Shown piece by piece: positions 26,468 to 35,303 of a DNA stretch of 48,382 bases. The translations under genes were made by a program, and so were the position numbers. Location: positions 1-48,382 of the forward strand of contig JAQUTK010000029.1 of NCBI GenBank assembly GCA_028709785.1, given 5' to 3'. The notes under the pieces were generated by a model that had not been told where the DNA came from, made no database searches, and was given only the letters and a program-made list of their open reading frames with translations. How positions within the stretch are numbered: the stretch's first letter is position 1; every line of letters starts with the position of its first letter. Source of the DNA: Bacteroidales bacterium (lineage in GTDB: Bacteria > Bacteroidota > Bacteroidia > Bacteroidales > JAQUTK01).

Positions 26468-26506
26468 AAAACAGGTCGCTTCATTCCTCATGTCATTTAT
26501 TTTTCA

Positions 26507-26514
26507 TTTATTTG
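26507..26514 (+). promoter_or_regulatory. Weak -7 box candidate for the lpxD group
   Basis: TTTATTTG differs from TAnnTTTG at one key base, 63 bp before lpxD. Low confidence. Confidence 0.3.
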
Positions 26515-26577
26515 CGTAATAATATTGTGTAGTACGGTGATTGTCTTGCCATCAACACACTTAATCACTAAAGAATC

Positions 26578-27618
26578 ATGGATTTTTCCGCCAGACAGAT
26601 AGCAGACTTTTTACACGGCGAGGTAATCGGAAACGAAGAGGTCAGAGTTAGCAGCCTTTCAAAAATTGAAGAAGGAAAGCCTGGTACGCTTACTTTTTTG
26701 GCGAATGCAAAATACACCAACCACATTTACACAACTCAGGCAAGTATTGTTTTGGTAAACAGAGATTTTTCTCCGGAACAAACGATCAATGCGACACTGA
26801 TTAAAGTGGATAATGCCTATAACTCTCTCGCAATGCTTCTGAACCTGGTTGAGCAAGCGAAACCAAAGAAGAAGGGAATTTCTTCTCTTTCTTTTATATC
26901 ACCCGGTTCAACCATCGGTGAAAATGCTTATATTGGGGAGTTTGCCTTTATTGGAGAAAATTGCGTGATTGGCAAAAATGCAAAGATCTATCCTCAGGTC
27001 TATATCGGTGACAATGTGACTCTCAAAGATAACGTAACACTTTATCCGGGATCCAAAATATATGAAGGTTGTATCATTGGAAACAATTGCACTTTCCATG
27101 CAGGATCGGTAGTAGGATCCGATGGATTTGGATTTGCACCTTCGGCTGATGGTTATTCTAAAATTCCACAAATAGGCATTGTCACGATTGAAGACAATGT
27201 AGAAATAGGAGCTAATACAACTATTGACCGTGCCACGATGGGTAGTACATATATTCGCAAAGGAGTAAAACTGGATAATCTTATTCAGGTTGCACATAAT
27301 GTGGAGATTGGAGAACACACAGTAATGGCTGCACAGGTTGGCATTGCTGGTTCAACAAAAATTGGAGAATGGTGTATGGTTGGCGGACAAGTCGGATTTG
27401 CAGGACATATTCATGTAGCTGCCCACAGCAACATCGGTGCACAAGCCGGAGTAAGTGCTGACGTTAAGTCTGCATCCTCCCTATTGGGAGCACCTGCCAT
27501 TGACTTCAAAGATTTTGCCCGTTCTAATGTTGTTTATAAAAAGTTGCCGGAATTGTACAAGACAGTGTCTATGTTGCAAAAAGAAATTGAAGCTTTAAAA
27601 TCATCTATCACAAAATAA
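26578..27618 (+). CDS. lpxD: UDP-3-O-acylglucosamine N-acyltransferase
   Basis: A 346-residue acyltransferase that adds the N-linked hydroxyacyl chain to UDP-3-O-acyl-glucosamine in lipid A synthesis. An N-terminal uridine-binding domain (1 to about 100) is followed by a left-handed beta-helix of hexapeptide repeats ([20 protein letters not shown]), the catalytic His in [11 protein letters not shown] and a C-terminal helix. It acts on the cytoplasmic face of the inner membrane. It leads lpxD-lpxC/fabZ-lpxA, with 5-6 bp gaps, so the order of genes covers the first steps of lipid A synthesis. Confidence 0.96.
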   Translation: MDFSARQIADFLHGEVIGNEEVRVSSLSKIEEGKPGTLTFLANAKYTNHIYTTQASIVLVNRDFSPEQTINATLIKVDNAYNSLAMLLNLVEQAKPKKKGISSLSFISPGSTIGENAYIGEFAFIGENCVIGKNAKIYPQVYIGDNVTLKDNVTLYPGSKIYEGCIIGNNCTFHAGSVVGSDGFGFAPSADGYSKIPQIGIVTIEDNVEIGANTTIDRATMGSTYIRKGVKLDNLIQVAHNVEIGEHTVMAAQVGIAGSTKIGEWCMVGGQVGFAGHIHVAAHSNIGAQAGVSADVKSASSLLGAPAIDFKDFARSNVVYKKLPELYKTVSMLQKEIEALKSSITK

Positions 27619-27624
27619 AGATCT

Positions 27625-29007
27625 ATGTCAAAACAGAGAACGCTAAAAGAGGGTTTTACTCTCAGTGGTAAAGGTTTGCATACAGGGTTTGATATCACTA
27701 TCACTCTTCTGCCTGCAGAGATCAATACGGGCTATGTCATTAAACGTATTGACTTGGAAGTCCCCGTAAAAATCGAAGCTGTAGCTGAAAATATAGTGGA
27801 CACATCAAGAGGTACTACTATCGCAAATAACAATGTGCATGTGAGCACAATCGAGCATGCGATGGCAGCCCTTTATGCTTCTGAAATTGACAACTGTGTC
27901 ATTGAAGTAAATGCGCCGGAATTCCCGATTCTGGATGGAAGTTCCCGTCTGTATATAGAGAATATCCTCAAAGTCGGAACAATTGAACAGGAAGCCGATA
28001 AAAAATATTTCGTTGTGAAAAACAAGATCGAATACAACGATGGTAAAGGTTCTTCAATCACAATTCTTCCTGATGACAAATTTAGTATCCATACATTGGT
28101 AAACTATCCGTCAAGTATTCTCAAAAATCAATATGCCACATTAGAAAATCTGAGTGATTTCGGCAAAGAAATAGCAAATAGTCGTACATTCGTTTTTGTC
28201 AAAGAGATTAAGCCCCTACTTGAGCGGAATCTGATCAAAGGTGGTGATCTTGATAATGCAATTGTTATTTACGACGAACTGCTTCCGGATGACGAGGTAA
28301 ATGCTTTAGCTGACCTGATGAGACAACCCCGTCTGAAAGAGAATAAAGAAGGTTATCTGAATCATAAACCTCTGGTATTTGAAAACGAACCCGCACGACA
28401 CAAGTTACTGGATCTGATTGGAGACTTTGCTCTTATTGGAAGACCATTTAAAGGAAAGGTAATCGCTACCTGTCCGGGGCATACAGTCAATAGCCAGGTA
28501 ACAAAAGGAATTCGCAAATATCTGAAACGCGTAGAAGTTCAAAGTCCGGAGTATAATCCGGATGCAACTCCTGTGATGGATATCAATCGCATTCGCGAGC
28601 TTCTTCCACACCGTTGGCCATTTTTGTTGGTTGATAAAATCATAGAACTGGGAGGAAGCTATATCATTGGACTGAAGAATGCTTCTATCAATGAAACATT
28701 CTTCGTCGGACATTTCCCTCAAGAGCCTGTTATGCCCGGTGTTTTACTGGTGGAAGCAATGGCACAGGTAGGTGGTCTGTTGGTATTAAACAGTGTCGAA
28801 GAACCACAACTCTATTCAACCTATTTCTTAAAAATAGATGGCGTAAAATTCCGCCAGAAAGTAGTTCCCGGAGATACTATATTATTTCATCTTGAATTCA
28901 TATCTCCTATTCGCCGTGGTATAGCCTGTATGAAAGGTTATGCTTTTGTAGGAGATAAAATTGTCGCAGAAGCTGAGTTTATGGCTCAAATCGTAAAAAA
29001 TAAATAA
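27625..29007 (+). CDS. lpxC/fabZ: Fused LpxC deacetylase and FabZ dehydratase
   Basis: A 460-residue two-domain protein. Residues 1 to about 305 are the zinc deacetylase LpxC, which commits UDP-3-O-acyl-GlcNAc to lipid A (STIEHAMAALYA and RHKLLDLIGDFAL carry zinc ligands). Residues about 318-460 are FabZ, the (3R)-hydroxyacyl-ACP dehydratase of fatty acid synthesis (LLPHRWPFLLVDKI, GHFPQEPVMPGVLLVEAMAQ with catalytic His and Glu). The fusion is characteristic of Bacteroidetes and joins two enzymes that draw on the same hydroxyacyl-ACP pool. Frames are continuous, with no sign of a stop between the domains. Confidence 0.97.
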   Translation: MSKQRTLKEGFTLSGKGLHTGFDITITLLPAEINTGYVIKRIDLEVPVKIEAVAENIVDTSRGTTIANNNVHVSTIEHAMAALYASEIDNCVIEVNAPEFPILDGSSRLYIENILKVGTIEQEADKKYFVVKNKIEYNDGKGSSITILPDDKFSIHTLVNYPSSILKNQYATLENLSDFGKEIANSRTFVFVKEIKPLLERNLIKGGDLDNAIVIYDELLPDDEVNALADLMRQPRLKENKEGYLNHKPLVFENEPARHKLLDLIGDFALIGRPFKGKVIATCPGHTVNSQVTKGIRKYLKRVEVQSPEYNPDATPVMDINRIRELLPHRWPFLLVDKIIELGGSYIIGLKNASINETFFVGHFPQEPVMPGVLLVEAMAQVGGLLVLNSVEEPQLYSTYFLKIDGVKFRQKVVPGDTILFHLEFISPIRRGIACMKGYAFVGDKIVAEAEFMAQIVKNK

Positions 29008-29012
29008 CTATA

Positions 29013-29792
29013 ATGAAACAACCATTAGCATACATACACCCCGACGCAAAAATTGCTCCAAATGTAGTCATCGATCCATTCGTTACTATTGACAAGAACG
29101 TCATTATTGGCGAAGGTACACGTATCTGTTCGAACGTATCTATTCTGGAAGGAAGCAGAATTGGAAAGAATTGTTTGATTTGTAACGGAGCTGTTATTGG
29201 AGGTATCCCTCAAGACCTGAAATTTATGGGAGAAGAAACAACCGCGGAGATCGGAGATAATACGACGATCCGCGAGTTTGTAACAGTAAACAGGGGAACG
29301 GCATCCAAAGGTAAAACTGTTATCGGTAACAATTGTCTGATCATGGCATATAACCATATCGCACATGACTGCAAACTGGGAAATAACATTATTATCTCTA
29401 ATGCGACTCAACTTGCCGGAGAGGTCGTTATCGACGATTACGCAATAATCAGCGGGGGTTGTCTGGTCCATCAATTTACACATATTGGAGCCCATATCAT
29501 GCTTCAGGGTGGTTCGCATGTCAATAAAGACATCCCTCCTTTTATTACTGCAGGACGGGAACCGCTCTCATACGCCGGAATAAATTCCATCGGTCTAAGA
29601 AGAAGAGGCTACACCAATGAACAAATCAGAGATATTCAGGAAATTTATCGTTATCTCTATCTTTCGGGCTTTAACAATTCGGATGCTATTAGCAGAATAG
29701 AAGCTGAACTTCCGGCAACAAAAGAGCGCGATGAGGTAATCACCTTTGTAAAAAATTCTTCGAGAGGTATTATAAAAAGCTATTTCAGTTAA
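29013..29792 (+). CDS. lpxA: UDP-N-acetylglucosamine O-acyltransferase
   Basis: A 259-residue first enzyme of lipid A synthesis, transferring a hydroxyacyl chain from ACP to UDP-GlcNAc. Hexapeptide repeats fill the first 190 residues (IDPFVTIDKNVIIGEGTRIC). The catalytic His is in YNHIAHDCKLG, GGIPQDLKFMGE follows the family pattern, and the helical C-terminus ends the protein. It lies 5 bp after lpxC/fabZ, in the reverse of its reaction order. Confidence 0.97.
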   Translation: MKQPLAYIHPDAKIAPNVVIDPFVTIDKNVIIGEGTRICSNVSILEGSRIGKNCLICNGAVIGGIPQDLKFMGEETTAEIGDNTTIREFVTVNRGTASKGKTVIGNNCLIMAYNHIAHDCKLGNNIIISNATQLAGEVVIDDYAIISGGCLVHQFTHIGAHIMLQGGSHVNKDIPPFITAGREPLSYAGINSIGLRRRGYTNEQIRDIQEIYRYLYLSGFNNSDAISRIEAELPATKERDEVITFVKNSSRGIIKSYFS

Positions 29793-29819
29793 TCACAAAG
29801 AATTAGAAAGGAACGCACT

Positions 29820-30380
29820 ATGATATACAAATTTCTGATTATTTCAGACGAAGTCGATGATTTCGTTCGAAAAATTGAAATCGATGCTGAAGCGACATTT
29901 TTTGATTTGAATGAAGCAATCCTGGAGTCTGTCGATTTCAAGAAGAATCAAATGACCTCGTTCTTTGTTTGCACCTATGACTGGGAAAAAGAGACAGAGA
30001 TTACGCTCGAAGAGATGGAAACGGGTTATGACAAGGATAATTGGGTAATGAAAGAGACAAAGCTCAATGATCTTATATCCGAAGAGGGACAACGTCTTAT
30101 TTTCGTCTTCGACAATATGACAGAACGTTCTTTCTTTATGGAGCTCAAAGACATTGAAACAGGTAAGACGCTGAAACAGGCAAAATGTACCTTATCCAAA
30201 GGTCTTCCTCCCAAACAAGAAACTGATTTCGATGAGTTGATGACCATACAAGCACCTTTGGCTGATACAGGCGAATCTTTTTATGGTGATGAAGATTTTG
30301 ACCTCACCGAATTGGATGATGAAGGATTTGATGTCGTTGACCCGGGCAGTGGAAATCAAAACGGAAATGACATGCTCTAA
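29820..30380 (+). CDS. pRiA4b ORF-3-like family protein
   Basis: A 186-residue protein of the plasmid pRiA4b ORF-3-like family, with [20 protein letters not shown] at the start and [19 protein letters not shown] following the family layout. The tail is very acidic ([16 protein letters not shown]). Cytoplasmic, with no signal peptide. Function unknown; some relatives are carried by insertion elements, but this one sits in a housekeeping position between lpxA (27 bp) and miaA, which it overlaps by 14 bp, so it looks like a resident gene. Confidence 0.8.
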   Translation: MIYKFLIISDEVDDFVRKIEIDAEATFFDLNEAILESVDFKKNQMTSFFVCTYDWEKETEITLEEMETGYDKDNWVMKETKLNDLISEEGQRLIFVFDNMTERSFFMELKDIETGKTLKQAKCTLSKGLPPKQETDFDELMTIQAPLADTGESFYGDEDFDLTELDDEGFDVVDPGSGNQNGNDML

Positions 30381-31296
30381 AAAAAAAACACTGATTGTTC
30401 TGCTAGGCCCAACCGGAGTCGGTAAAACCGACTTAAGTCTGAAACTGGCAGAACATTTTCATTCTCCAATACTTTCTGCTGATTCCCGCCAGATTTACAA
30501 GGGGATGATTATTGGGACGGCCGCCCCTACAGCAGAACAACAGCGGGGCATTGAACATTATTTCGTAGGGATGCTGGATATTGATCACTACTTCAATGCC
30601 TGGCAATTTGAAGAGCTGGTGATACAGACCCTTGACTTTCTATTTCAGCAAAAAGAAACCCTGTTAATGTGTGGAGGATCGATGATGTATATTGATGCGG
30701 TATGCAACGGCATTGATTATCTCCCTAATGTAAACAATACTATTCGCCTTCAGCTGGTCAAAGAATATGAAGAAAAAGGACTGGAAGCCATGCAGTCAAG
30801 GCTGAAAGAGTTAGATCCGGACTATTACCAGATCGTTGACCTGAATAATCACAAGCGGGTATTACACGCATTGGAAATTTGTCTGACCAGCGGAAAAACA
30901 TACACTTCATTCCGGACAAACAAAAAGGCAGAACGATCATTCAACATTATTAAAGTCGGACTGACCCGGGATCGCGACGAACTGTATCAACGCATCAATC
31001 AAAGAGTCGATGAGATGATGGCCAACGGTTTGCTTGAGGAGGCTAAAAAGCTGTATCCATTCCGTCATCATAACGCACTCAACACCGTAGGATATAAAGA
31101 GATGTTCAACTACCTTGATGGCGAGTGGACACTTGACTTTGCCATAGAGAAGACCAAGCAAAATAGCCGTATCTATTCACGCAAACAGATGACATGGTTT
31201 AAACGGGATAAGGAGATCACCTGGTTTCATCCGGATAACCAGCAAGAGATCCTTCAATTTATTGAAAACCAATTGAACAATAAGCACTCCATCTGA
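30367..31296 (+). CDS. miaA: tRNA dimethylallyltransferase
   Basis: A 309-residue enzyme that adds an isopentenyl group to A37 of tRNAs reading UNN codons. The P-loop GPTGVGKT is at 14-21, followed by the substrate motif [12 protein letters not shown], and NTVGYKEM with a C-terminal RKQMTWFKR. The ATG at 30367 is chosen because it places the P-loop at the family position; a longer frame starting at 30283 would add 28 residues overlapping the upstream gene. The start therefore lies inside the upstream gene, with a 14-bp overlap in a different frame. Confidence 0.93.
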   Translation: MTCSKKKTLIVLLGPTGVGKTDLSLKLAEHFHSPILSADSRQIYKGMIIGTAAPTAEQQRGIEHYFVGMLDIDHYFNAWQFEELVIQTLDFLFQQKETLLMCGGSMMYIDAVCNGIDYLPNVNNTIRLQLVKEYEEKGLEAMQSRLKELDPDYYQIVDLNNHKRVLHALEICLTSGKTYTSFRTNKKAERSFNIIKVGLTRDRDELYQRINQRVDEMMANGLLEEAKKLYPFRHHNALNTVGYKEMFNYLDGEWTLDFAIEKTKQNSRIYSRKQMTWFKRDKEITWFHPDNQQEILQFIENQLNNKHSI

Positions 31297-31297
31297 G

Positions 31298-31335
31298 CCG
31301 TTACTATATAACGGACCCATTCTATCCGGGATAGA
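31298..31335. other. Two short palindromes between miaA and the AsmA gene
   Basis: CCGTTA-CTATA-TAACGG (31298-31314) and TCTATCC-G-GGATAGA (31321-31335). The first follows the miaA stop by 1 bp and could be a weak terminator; the second is an exact palindrome of a type used as a protein site. No T-run follows either. Confidence 0.45.
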
Positions 31336-31366
31336 TCATAACACATCATTTTAATTATAGGTAACT

Positions 31367-34087
31367 ATGAAAAAAGCTTTCAAGATTACAGGGATAGTTC
31401 TGATTATATTCTTTGCTATACTCCTTGTCCTTCCTTTTGTCTTTAAGGGTAAAATAATGGAAATTGCTAAGAGTGAAGGCAACAAAATGCTTCAGGCAAA
31501 ATTCGATTTCACCTCTCTGGATGTAAGTTTTATCCGAAACTTTCCCAAAGCGACCATCACTCTTAACAACCTGTATATTGCAGGAGTCGGAGAATTTGAG
31601 AATGACACGCTTCTTTCTGTCAGCGAACTTAAAGTAGCCGTCAATGTAATGAGTGTCATTGGAAACGACGGCATCGAAATCAGTAAGGTAATACTGAAAG
31701 AACCTGCAATTCATGCGATTGTTCTTGCAAATGGGAAGGCAAACTGGGAGATCATGAAGGAAACGAAAGAAGTGGTGACTGATCCGAAAGAAGAGACCAG
31801 CACAATGAAACTGGCATTGAAAGAACTGGTGATTTCCGGAGCCCGCATTCATTATGACGAACGACAAGCACAGATGGATGCTCTTATCAATAACCTGAAC
31901 CTGACTCTGAGCGGAGACTTTTCGGCAGATCTGACCACAATGCAAACAAATGCAACGATCGACGATCTCACCTATACAATGGGCAATATCACCTATCTGA
32001 AAAATGCAAAAATCGGAGCAGACATCACTGCTGAAGCCGACCTGAAGAACAATCTCTTCACTCTGAAAGATAATACGATCAGTCTGAACACTATTCAGAC
32101 AAGTCTGAACGGTTGGCTCAAAATGCTTCCAAACGGATATGACATGGATATGACCATCAACACCTCAAAAGTTCAGTTTAAAGATATTCTTTCACTCATT
32201 CCGGCAATCTACAACAAGGATTTTGAAACGATCAAAACAGATGGAACCATCGCACTGAAAGCTACTGCAAAAGGTGTGATGCAAGGAGATACACTCCCTG
32301 CTTTCGATGTCAATATTGCAATTGGAAATGCCATGTTCCAATATCCCTCTCTCCCTCAATCCGTCAAAGACATTCAAGTGGATGCCTCCTTTAAGAACCC
32401 CGGAGGATCTGCCGATCTGACCACCATTGATGTCAGCAAGTTTCATTTCAACATGGCAGGCAATCCGATTGATTTCAAGTTGCATCTGAGTACTCCTGTC
32501 AGCGATCCTGATATACAGGCTTCCGCTCATGGTAAACTGGATCTGAAAGCGGTCAAACAGGTTTATCCGTTGGAAGGTATGGATCTTCAGGGCAAACTGG
32601 ATGCTAATCTGGAACTTGCCGGCAGATACTCCTATGTTGAGCAAAAAAAGTACGATCAGTTTAAGGCAGAAGGATCTCTGGGTGTGCAGGAAATGAAGTT
32701 TAAAGGAGACAGCATTCCTGAGGTAATGATTGAAAAGATGCTCATGACCTTTAGTCCCCAATACATCAATTTATCTGAGACTAAACTGATGGTTGGAAAG
32801 AATGACTTTACCGTCAGCGGGAATCTCGAAAATATGCTGGCCTATGCTCTCAAAGGCGATGTCCTGAAAGGCAAGTTGTCTGTCGCATCCAATTATCTCA
32901 ATTTGAACGATTTCATGAGCAATGAAGAAAAAACCTCCAAAGACACAGTCGTTCTCACTGCCATGGAAGTGCCTGAGAATATAGATTTCAGTATGAATGC
33001 CACATTTGGTAAGATCTTGTTTGAAAAACTTGAAATGACAAACTCGAAAGGCAGCATACAAGTCAAAGAAGGGAAAGTAAGTATTGATAACCTGAGCACA
33101 AATGCATTGGGTGGTTCGATGCTTGTTAATGGTTATTACAGTACTGCTGTTAATCCAACACAACCCGAATTAAACTTCAAACTTGACCTGAAGAATGTCT
33201 CATTTGTCAAGACATTCCAGACCTTTGATCTGATCCAGAAGCTCGCTCCGGTATTTGAAAACATAAGCGGCAACTTCTCTTCGAAACTGGATCTGACCAC
33301 TCCTTTGAAAAGTGATTATATGCCTGTGCTTGAAAGTCTGAAAGCAGGAGGTAGTCTTAGTTCTCAGGAAATGAAAATTTCCGGTGTAAAGGTTATGGAA
33401 ATGCTTGCCGGGAAACTGGGCAACGACAAACTAAAGAGTCTCTCCACAAAAGATATCATCATTCCTTTTACCATTCAGGACGGACGGGTTACAACGGATG
33501 CCTTCAACCTTCAATCAGGAGATATCAAAATGAACCTGAGTGGAAGCACGGGGCTGGACCAGACTATCGACTACGCTGCAAAAATAACATTACCGGCCAA
33601 AGTGAATCTTGGAGGAGTGCTTTCCACAGCAAATGTCAAGATAGGAGGAACCTTTACCAAACCGGAGATTTCATTGGGTGTTGAAGATATGGCAAAAGAG
33701 GCCTTAAACGCAGTAAAAGGGAAGGCTGAGCAAAAGCTACTCAAGGCTCTTGGTGGAAAAGATTCAACAACTTCAGCAGCCATAGAAAGAGGGAAAGCCC
33801 AATTGATAGAAGAAGCAACAGCTGCAGCTGCCAAACTCACACAAGAAGCAGATGTAGCCGGACAGAAGCTTATATCTGAAGCAGATGCTGCCGGTAAAAA
33901 ACTCATTGATAAAGCCGGCAATCCATTGGCAAAAGCATCAGCGAAGATTGCGGCCAAAAAGCTGAAAGACGAAGCAGAGTCAAAAGCCAGGAAACTAAAG
34001 GAGGAGGCCAACAAAAAAGGGCAAAAACTAATTGAAGAAGCAACAACCAAAGGAGAAGCTCTGAACAACAATAAAAGTGCAAAGTAA
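31367..34087 (+). CDS. AsmA-family envelope protein with a hendecad-repeat tail
   Basis: A 906-residue protein with an N-terminal membrane anchor (ITGIVLIIFFAILLVLPFVF). A long beta-rich AsmA-like region follows (DVSFIRNFPKATITLNNLYI, VEDMAKEALNAVKG near its end). AsmA proteins are inner-membrane anchored and extend into the periplasm; they are linked to outer-membrane lipid transport. From about residue 810 the sequence changes to 11-residue units of the form xxKLxxEAxxx (GQKLISEADAA, GKKLIDKAGNP, AKKLKDEAESK, ARKLKEEANKK, GQKLIEEATTK), a likely long charged coiled coil. Its own terminator follows. The position next to lpx genes fits an envelope role (inference). Confidence 0.85.
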   Translation: MKKAFKITGIVLIIFFAILLVLPFVFKGKIMEIAKSEGNKMLQAKFDFTSLDVSFIRNFPKATITLNNLYIAGVGEFENDTLLSVSELKVAVNVMSVIGNDGIEISKVILKEPAIHAIVLANGKANWEIMKETKEVVTDPKEETSTMKLALKELVISGARIHYDERQAQMDALINNLNLTLSGDFSADLTTMQTNATIDDLTYTMGNITYLKNAKIGADITAEADLKNNLFTLKDNTISLNTIQTSLNGWLKMLPNGYDMDMTINTSKVQFKDILSLIPAIYNKDFETIKTDGTIALKATAKGVMQGDTLPAFDVNIAIGNAMFQYPSLPQSVKDIQVDASFKNPGGSADLTTIDVSKFHFNMAGNPIDFKLHLSTPVSDPDIQASAHGKLDLKAVKQVYPLEGMDLQGKLDANLELAGRYSYVEQKKYDQFKAEGSLGVQEMKFKGDSIPEVMIEKMLMTFSPQYINLSETKLMVGKNDFTVSGNLENMLAYALKGDVLKGKLSVASNYLNLNDFMSNEEKTSKDTVVLTAMEVPENIDFSMNATFGKILFEKLEMTNSKGSIQVKEGKVSIDNLSTNALGGSMLVNGYYSTAVNPTQPELNFKLDLKNVSFVKTFQTFDLIQKLAPVFENISGNFSSKLDLTTPLKSDYMPVLESLKAGGSLSSQEMKISGVKVMEMLAGKLGNDKLKSLSTKDIIIPFTIQDGRVTTDAFNLQSGDIKMNLSGSTGLDQTIDYAAKITLPAKVNLGGVLSTANVKIGGTFTKPEISLGVEDMAKEALNAVKGKAEQKLLKALGGKDSTTSAAIERGKAQLIEEATAAAAKLTQEADVAGQKLISEADAAGKKLIDKAGNPLAKASAKIAAKKLKDEAESKARKLKEEANKKGQKLIEEATTKGEALNNNKSAK

Positions 34088-34126
34088 ATAGACCATTCCA
34101 CTCCTGTCAGAAAGAATAAAACGAAG

Positions 34127-34176
34127 AAGTCATCAGGTTCGTACCTACTAATCGGTTTGACCTGATAACTTTCTAT
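34127..34176 (+). terminator. Terminator after the AsmA gene
   Basis: AAGTCATCAGGT (34127-34138) pairs with ACCTGATAACTT (34160-34171), 12 positions with one mismatch, followed by a T-rich run. It converges with the lipid kinase gene. Confidence 0.6.
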
Positions 34177-34217
34177 TTTTCAAAGAAGGAAGGAATTCAA
34201 CCTCTCTTTTCCTTTGT

Positions 34218-35108
34218 CTAAATGGCAAGGTTCTTTGGAGCCAACATCTTCAATCCGGCAGGAACTACACGAACGACAACCGTATCCCCCATCTCGATAG
34301 GTTCGCCGTCATAATGATAGATACCCGGCTTTTCACGGTGAAAGATAAACTCTTTGGCACGATACATTTTGATGTCGTGCCGGGAAGTGATCGTTTTCGT
34401 AAAGAGTTGGAAAGCAATGGGACCAGCATTGGTTAGTCCGAAGGGTTCCATGGTTATCACATCCAATAATCCGTCATGAACGCTTGCCTGAGGAGCTATG
34501 TACACATTATTACCCCATTGAGACGCGTTGGCACAAGTAATCAGAAATGACTTGGACACGATCTTCTCTCCATTACATTCAATGACATACTCTTCAGGCT
34601 TGTAATTGATATACTCCTTGAAAACCTTTTCCACATAGGTTGAGAACCCCCGGGTCCCGGCTTTGGAAAAGCTATAACTGATCAGAGCGTCAAATCCCAT
34701 TCCAAAGGTACAGAAGAACTTGACATCATTGGCCAGACAATAATCAACCTCAACGACATGTTCCTGATTAATAACGTCAATAGCTTGATCAAAGTTACCT
34801 CTTAATCTCAAATGACGGGCCAAGCCATCGCCCGATCCATTGGGAATGATGCCCATCACTACATCTGAATGCACCAATTGGCTGCCGACTTCATTCACTG
34901 TTCCATCACCACCCACTGCAATCACATAGTCCACGTGGTCGCGGATTGCCTTCTGAGCAAGCATAGCGCCTTCCCCTTTCGCTCCTGTAAAGGATATGGT
35001 TATATTGAATTTACTTTTGTCAAGTCTATCGTAAATTCTCTTACAGAGAGAAGGAGCATGTTGATTTCCGGAAACAGGATTGATTATAAAGAGGATATTC
35101 TTTTTCAT
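34218..35108 (-). CDS. Diacylglycerol kinase-family lipid kinase
   Basis: A 296-residue kinase of the DAGK catalytic fold: INPVSGNQHAPSL near the start, the nucleotide motif AVGGDGTVNEV, and GIIPNGSGDGLARHL, then HYDGEPIEMGD near the end. The ATG at 35108 starts the conserved protein (MKKNILFIINPVSG); an earlier ATG 57 bp upstream would add residues foreign to the family. The family includes bacterial diacylglycerol, sphingosine-like and YegS lipid kinases. It is divergent from serine palmitoyltransferase across 195 bp, so a sphingoid substrate is conceivable but not shown. Confidence 0.87.
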   Translation of the reverse strand: MKKNILFIINPVSGNQHAPSLCKRIYDRLDKSKFNITISFTGAKGEGAMLAQKAIRDHVDYVIAVGGDGTVNEVGSQLVHSDVVMGIIPNGSGDGLARHLRLRGNFDQAIDVINQEHVVEVDYCLANDVKFFCTFGMGFDALISYSFSKAGTRGFSTYVEKVFKEYINYKPEEYVIECNGEKIVSKSFLITCANASQWGNNVYIAPQASVHDGLLDVITMEPFGLTNAGPIAFQLFTKTITSRHDIKMYRAKEFIFHREKPGIYHYDGEPIEMGDTVVVRVVPAGLKMLAPKNLAI

Positions 35109-35208
35109 TTTGATATGTTTGACAGAGCATATGAGGCTCGAAACTCTTAATATTTGTGAAAACAAACTTTAATGTTCACCAAAACAACAATCTTGTCTTT
35201 CTTTTTGA

Positions 35209-35216
35209 TAATTTTG
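35209..35216 (+). promoter_or_regulatory. Promoter -7 box of spt
   Basis: TAATTTTG matches TAnnTTTG, 88 bp before the ATG, leaving a leader of about 80 nt. No well-spaced -33 TTTG. Confidence 0.45.
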
Positions 35217-35303
35217 CACGTTCGAACTGAAAGACATGCCAATCTTTCAGGGCGCAATATTAGACAAAATATTTTAAAGAATAACTCTATTTGATCACAA
35301 ATT

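Noticed and set aside
33571..34101. A long minus-strand Ser/Ala-rich frame opposite the AsmA tail
   Set aside because: It is the antisense reading of the Lys/Glu/Ala hendecad repeats, a known source of long false frames.
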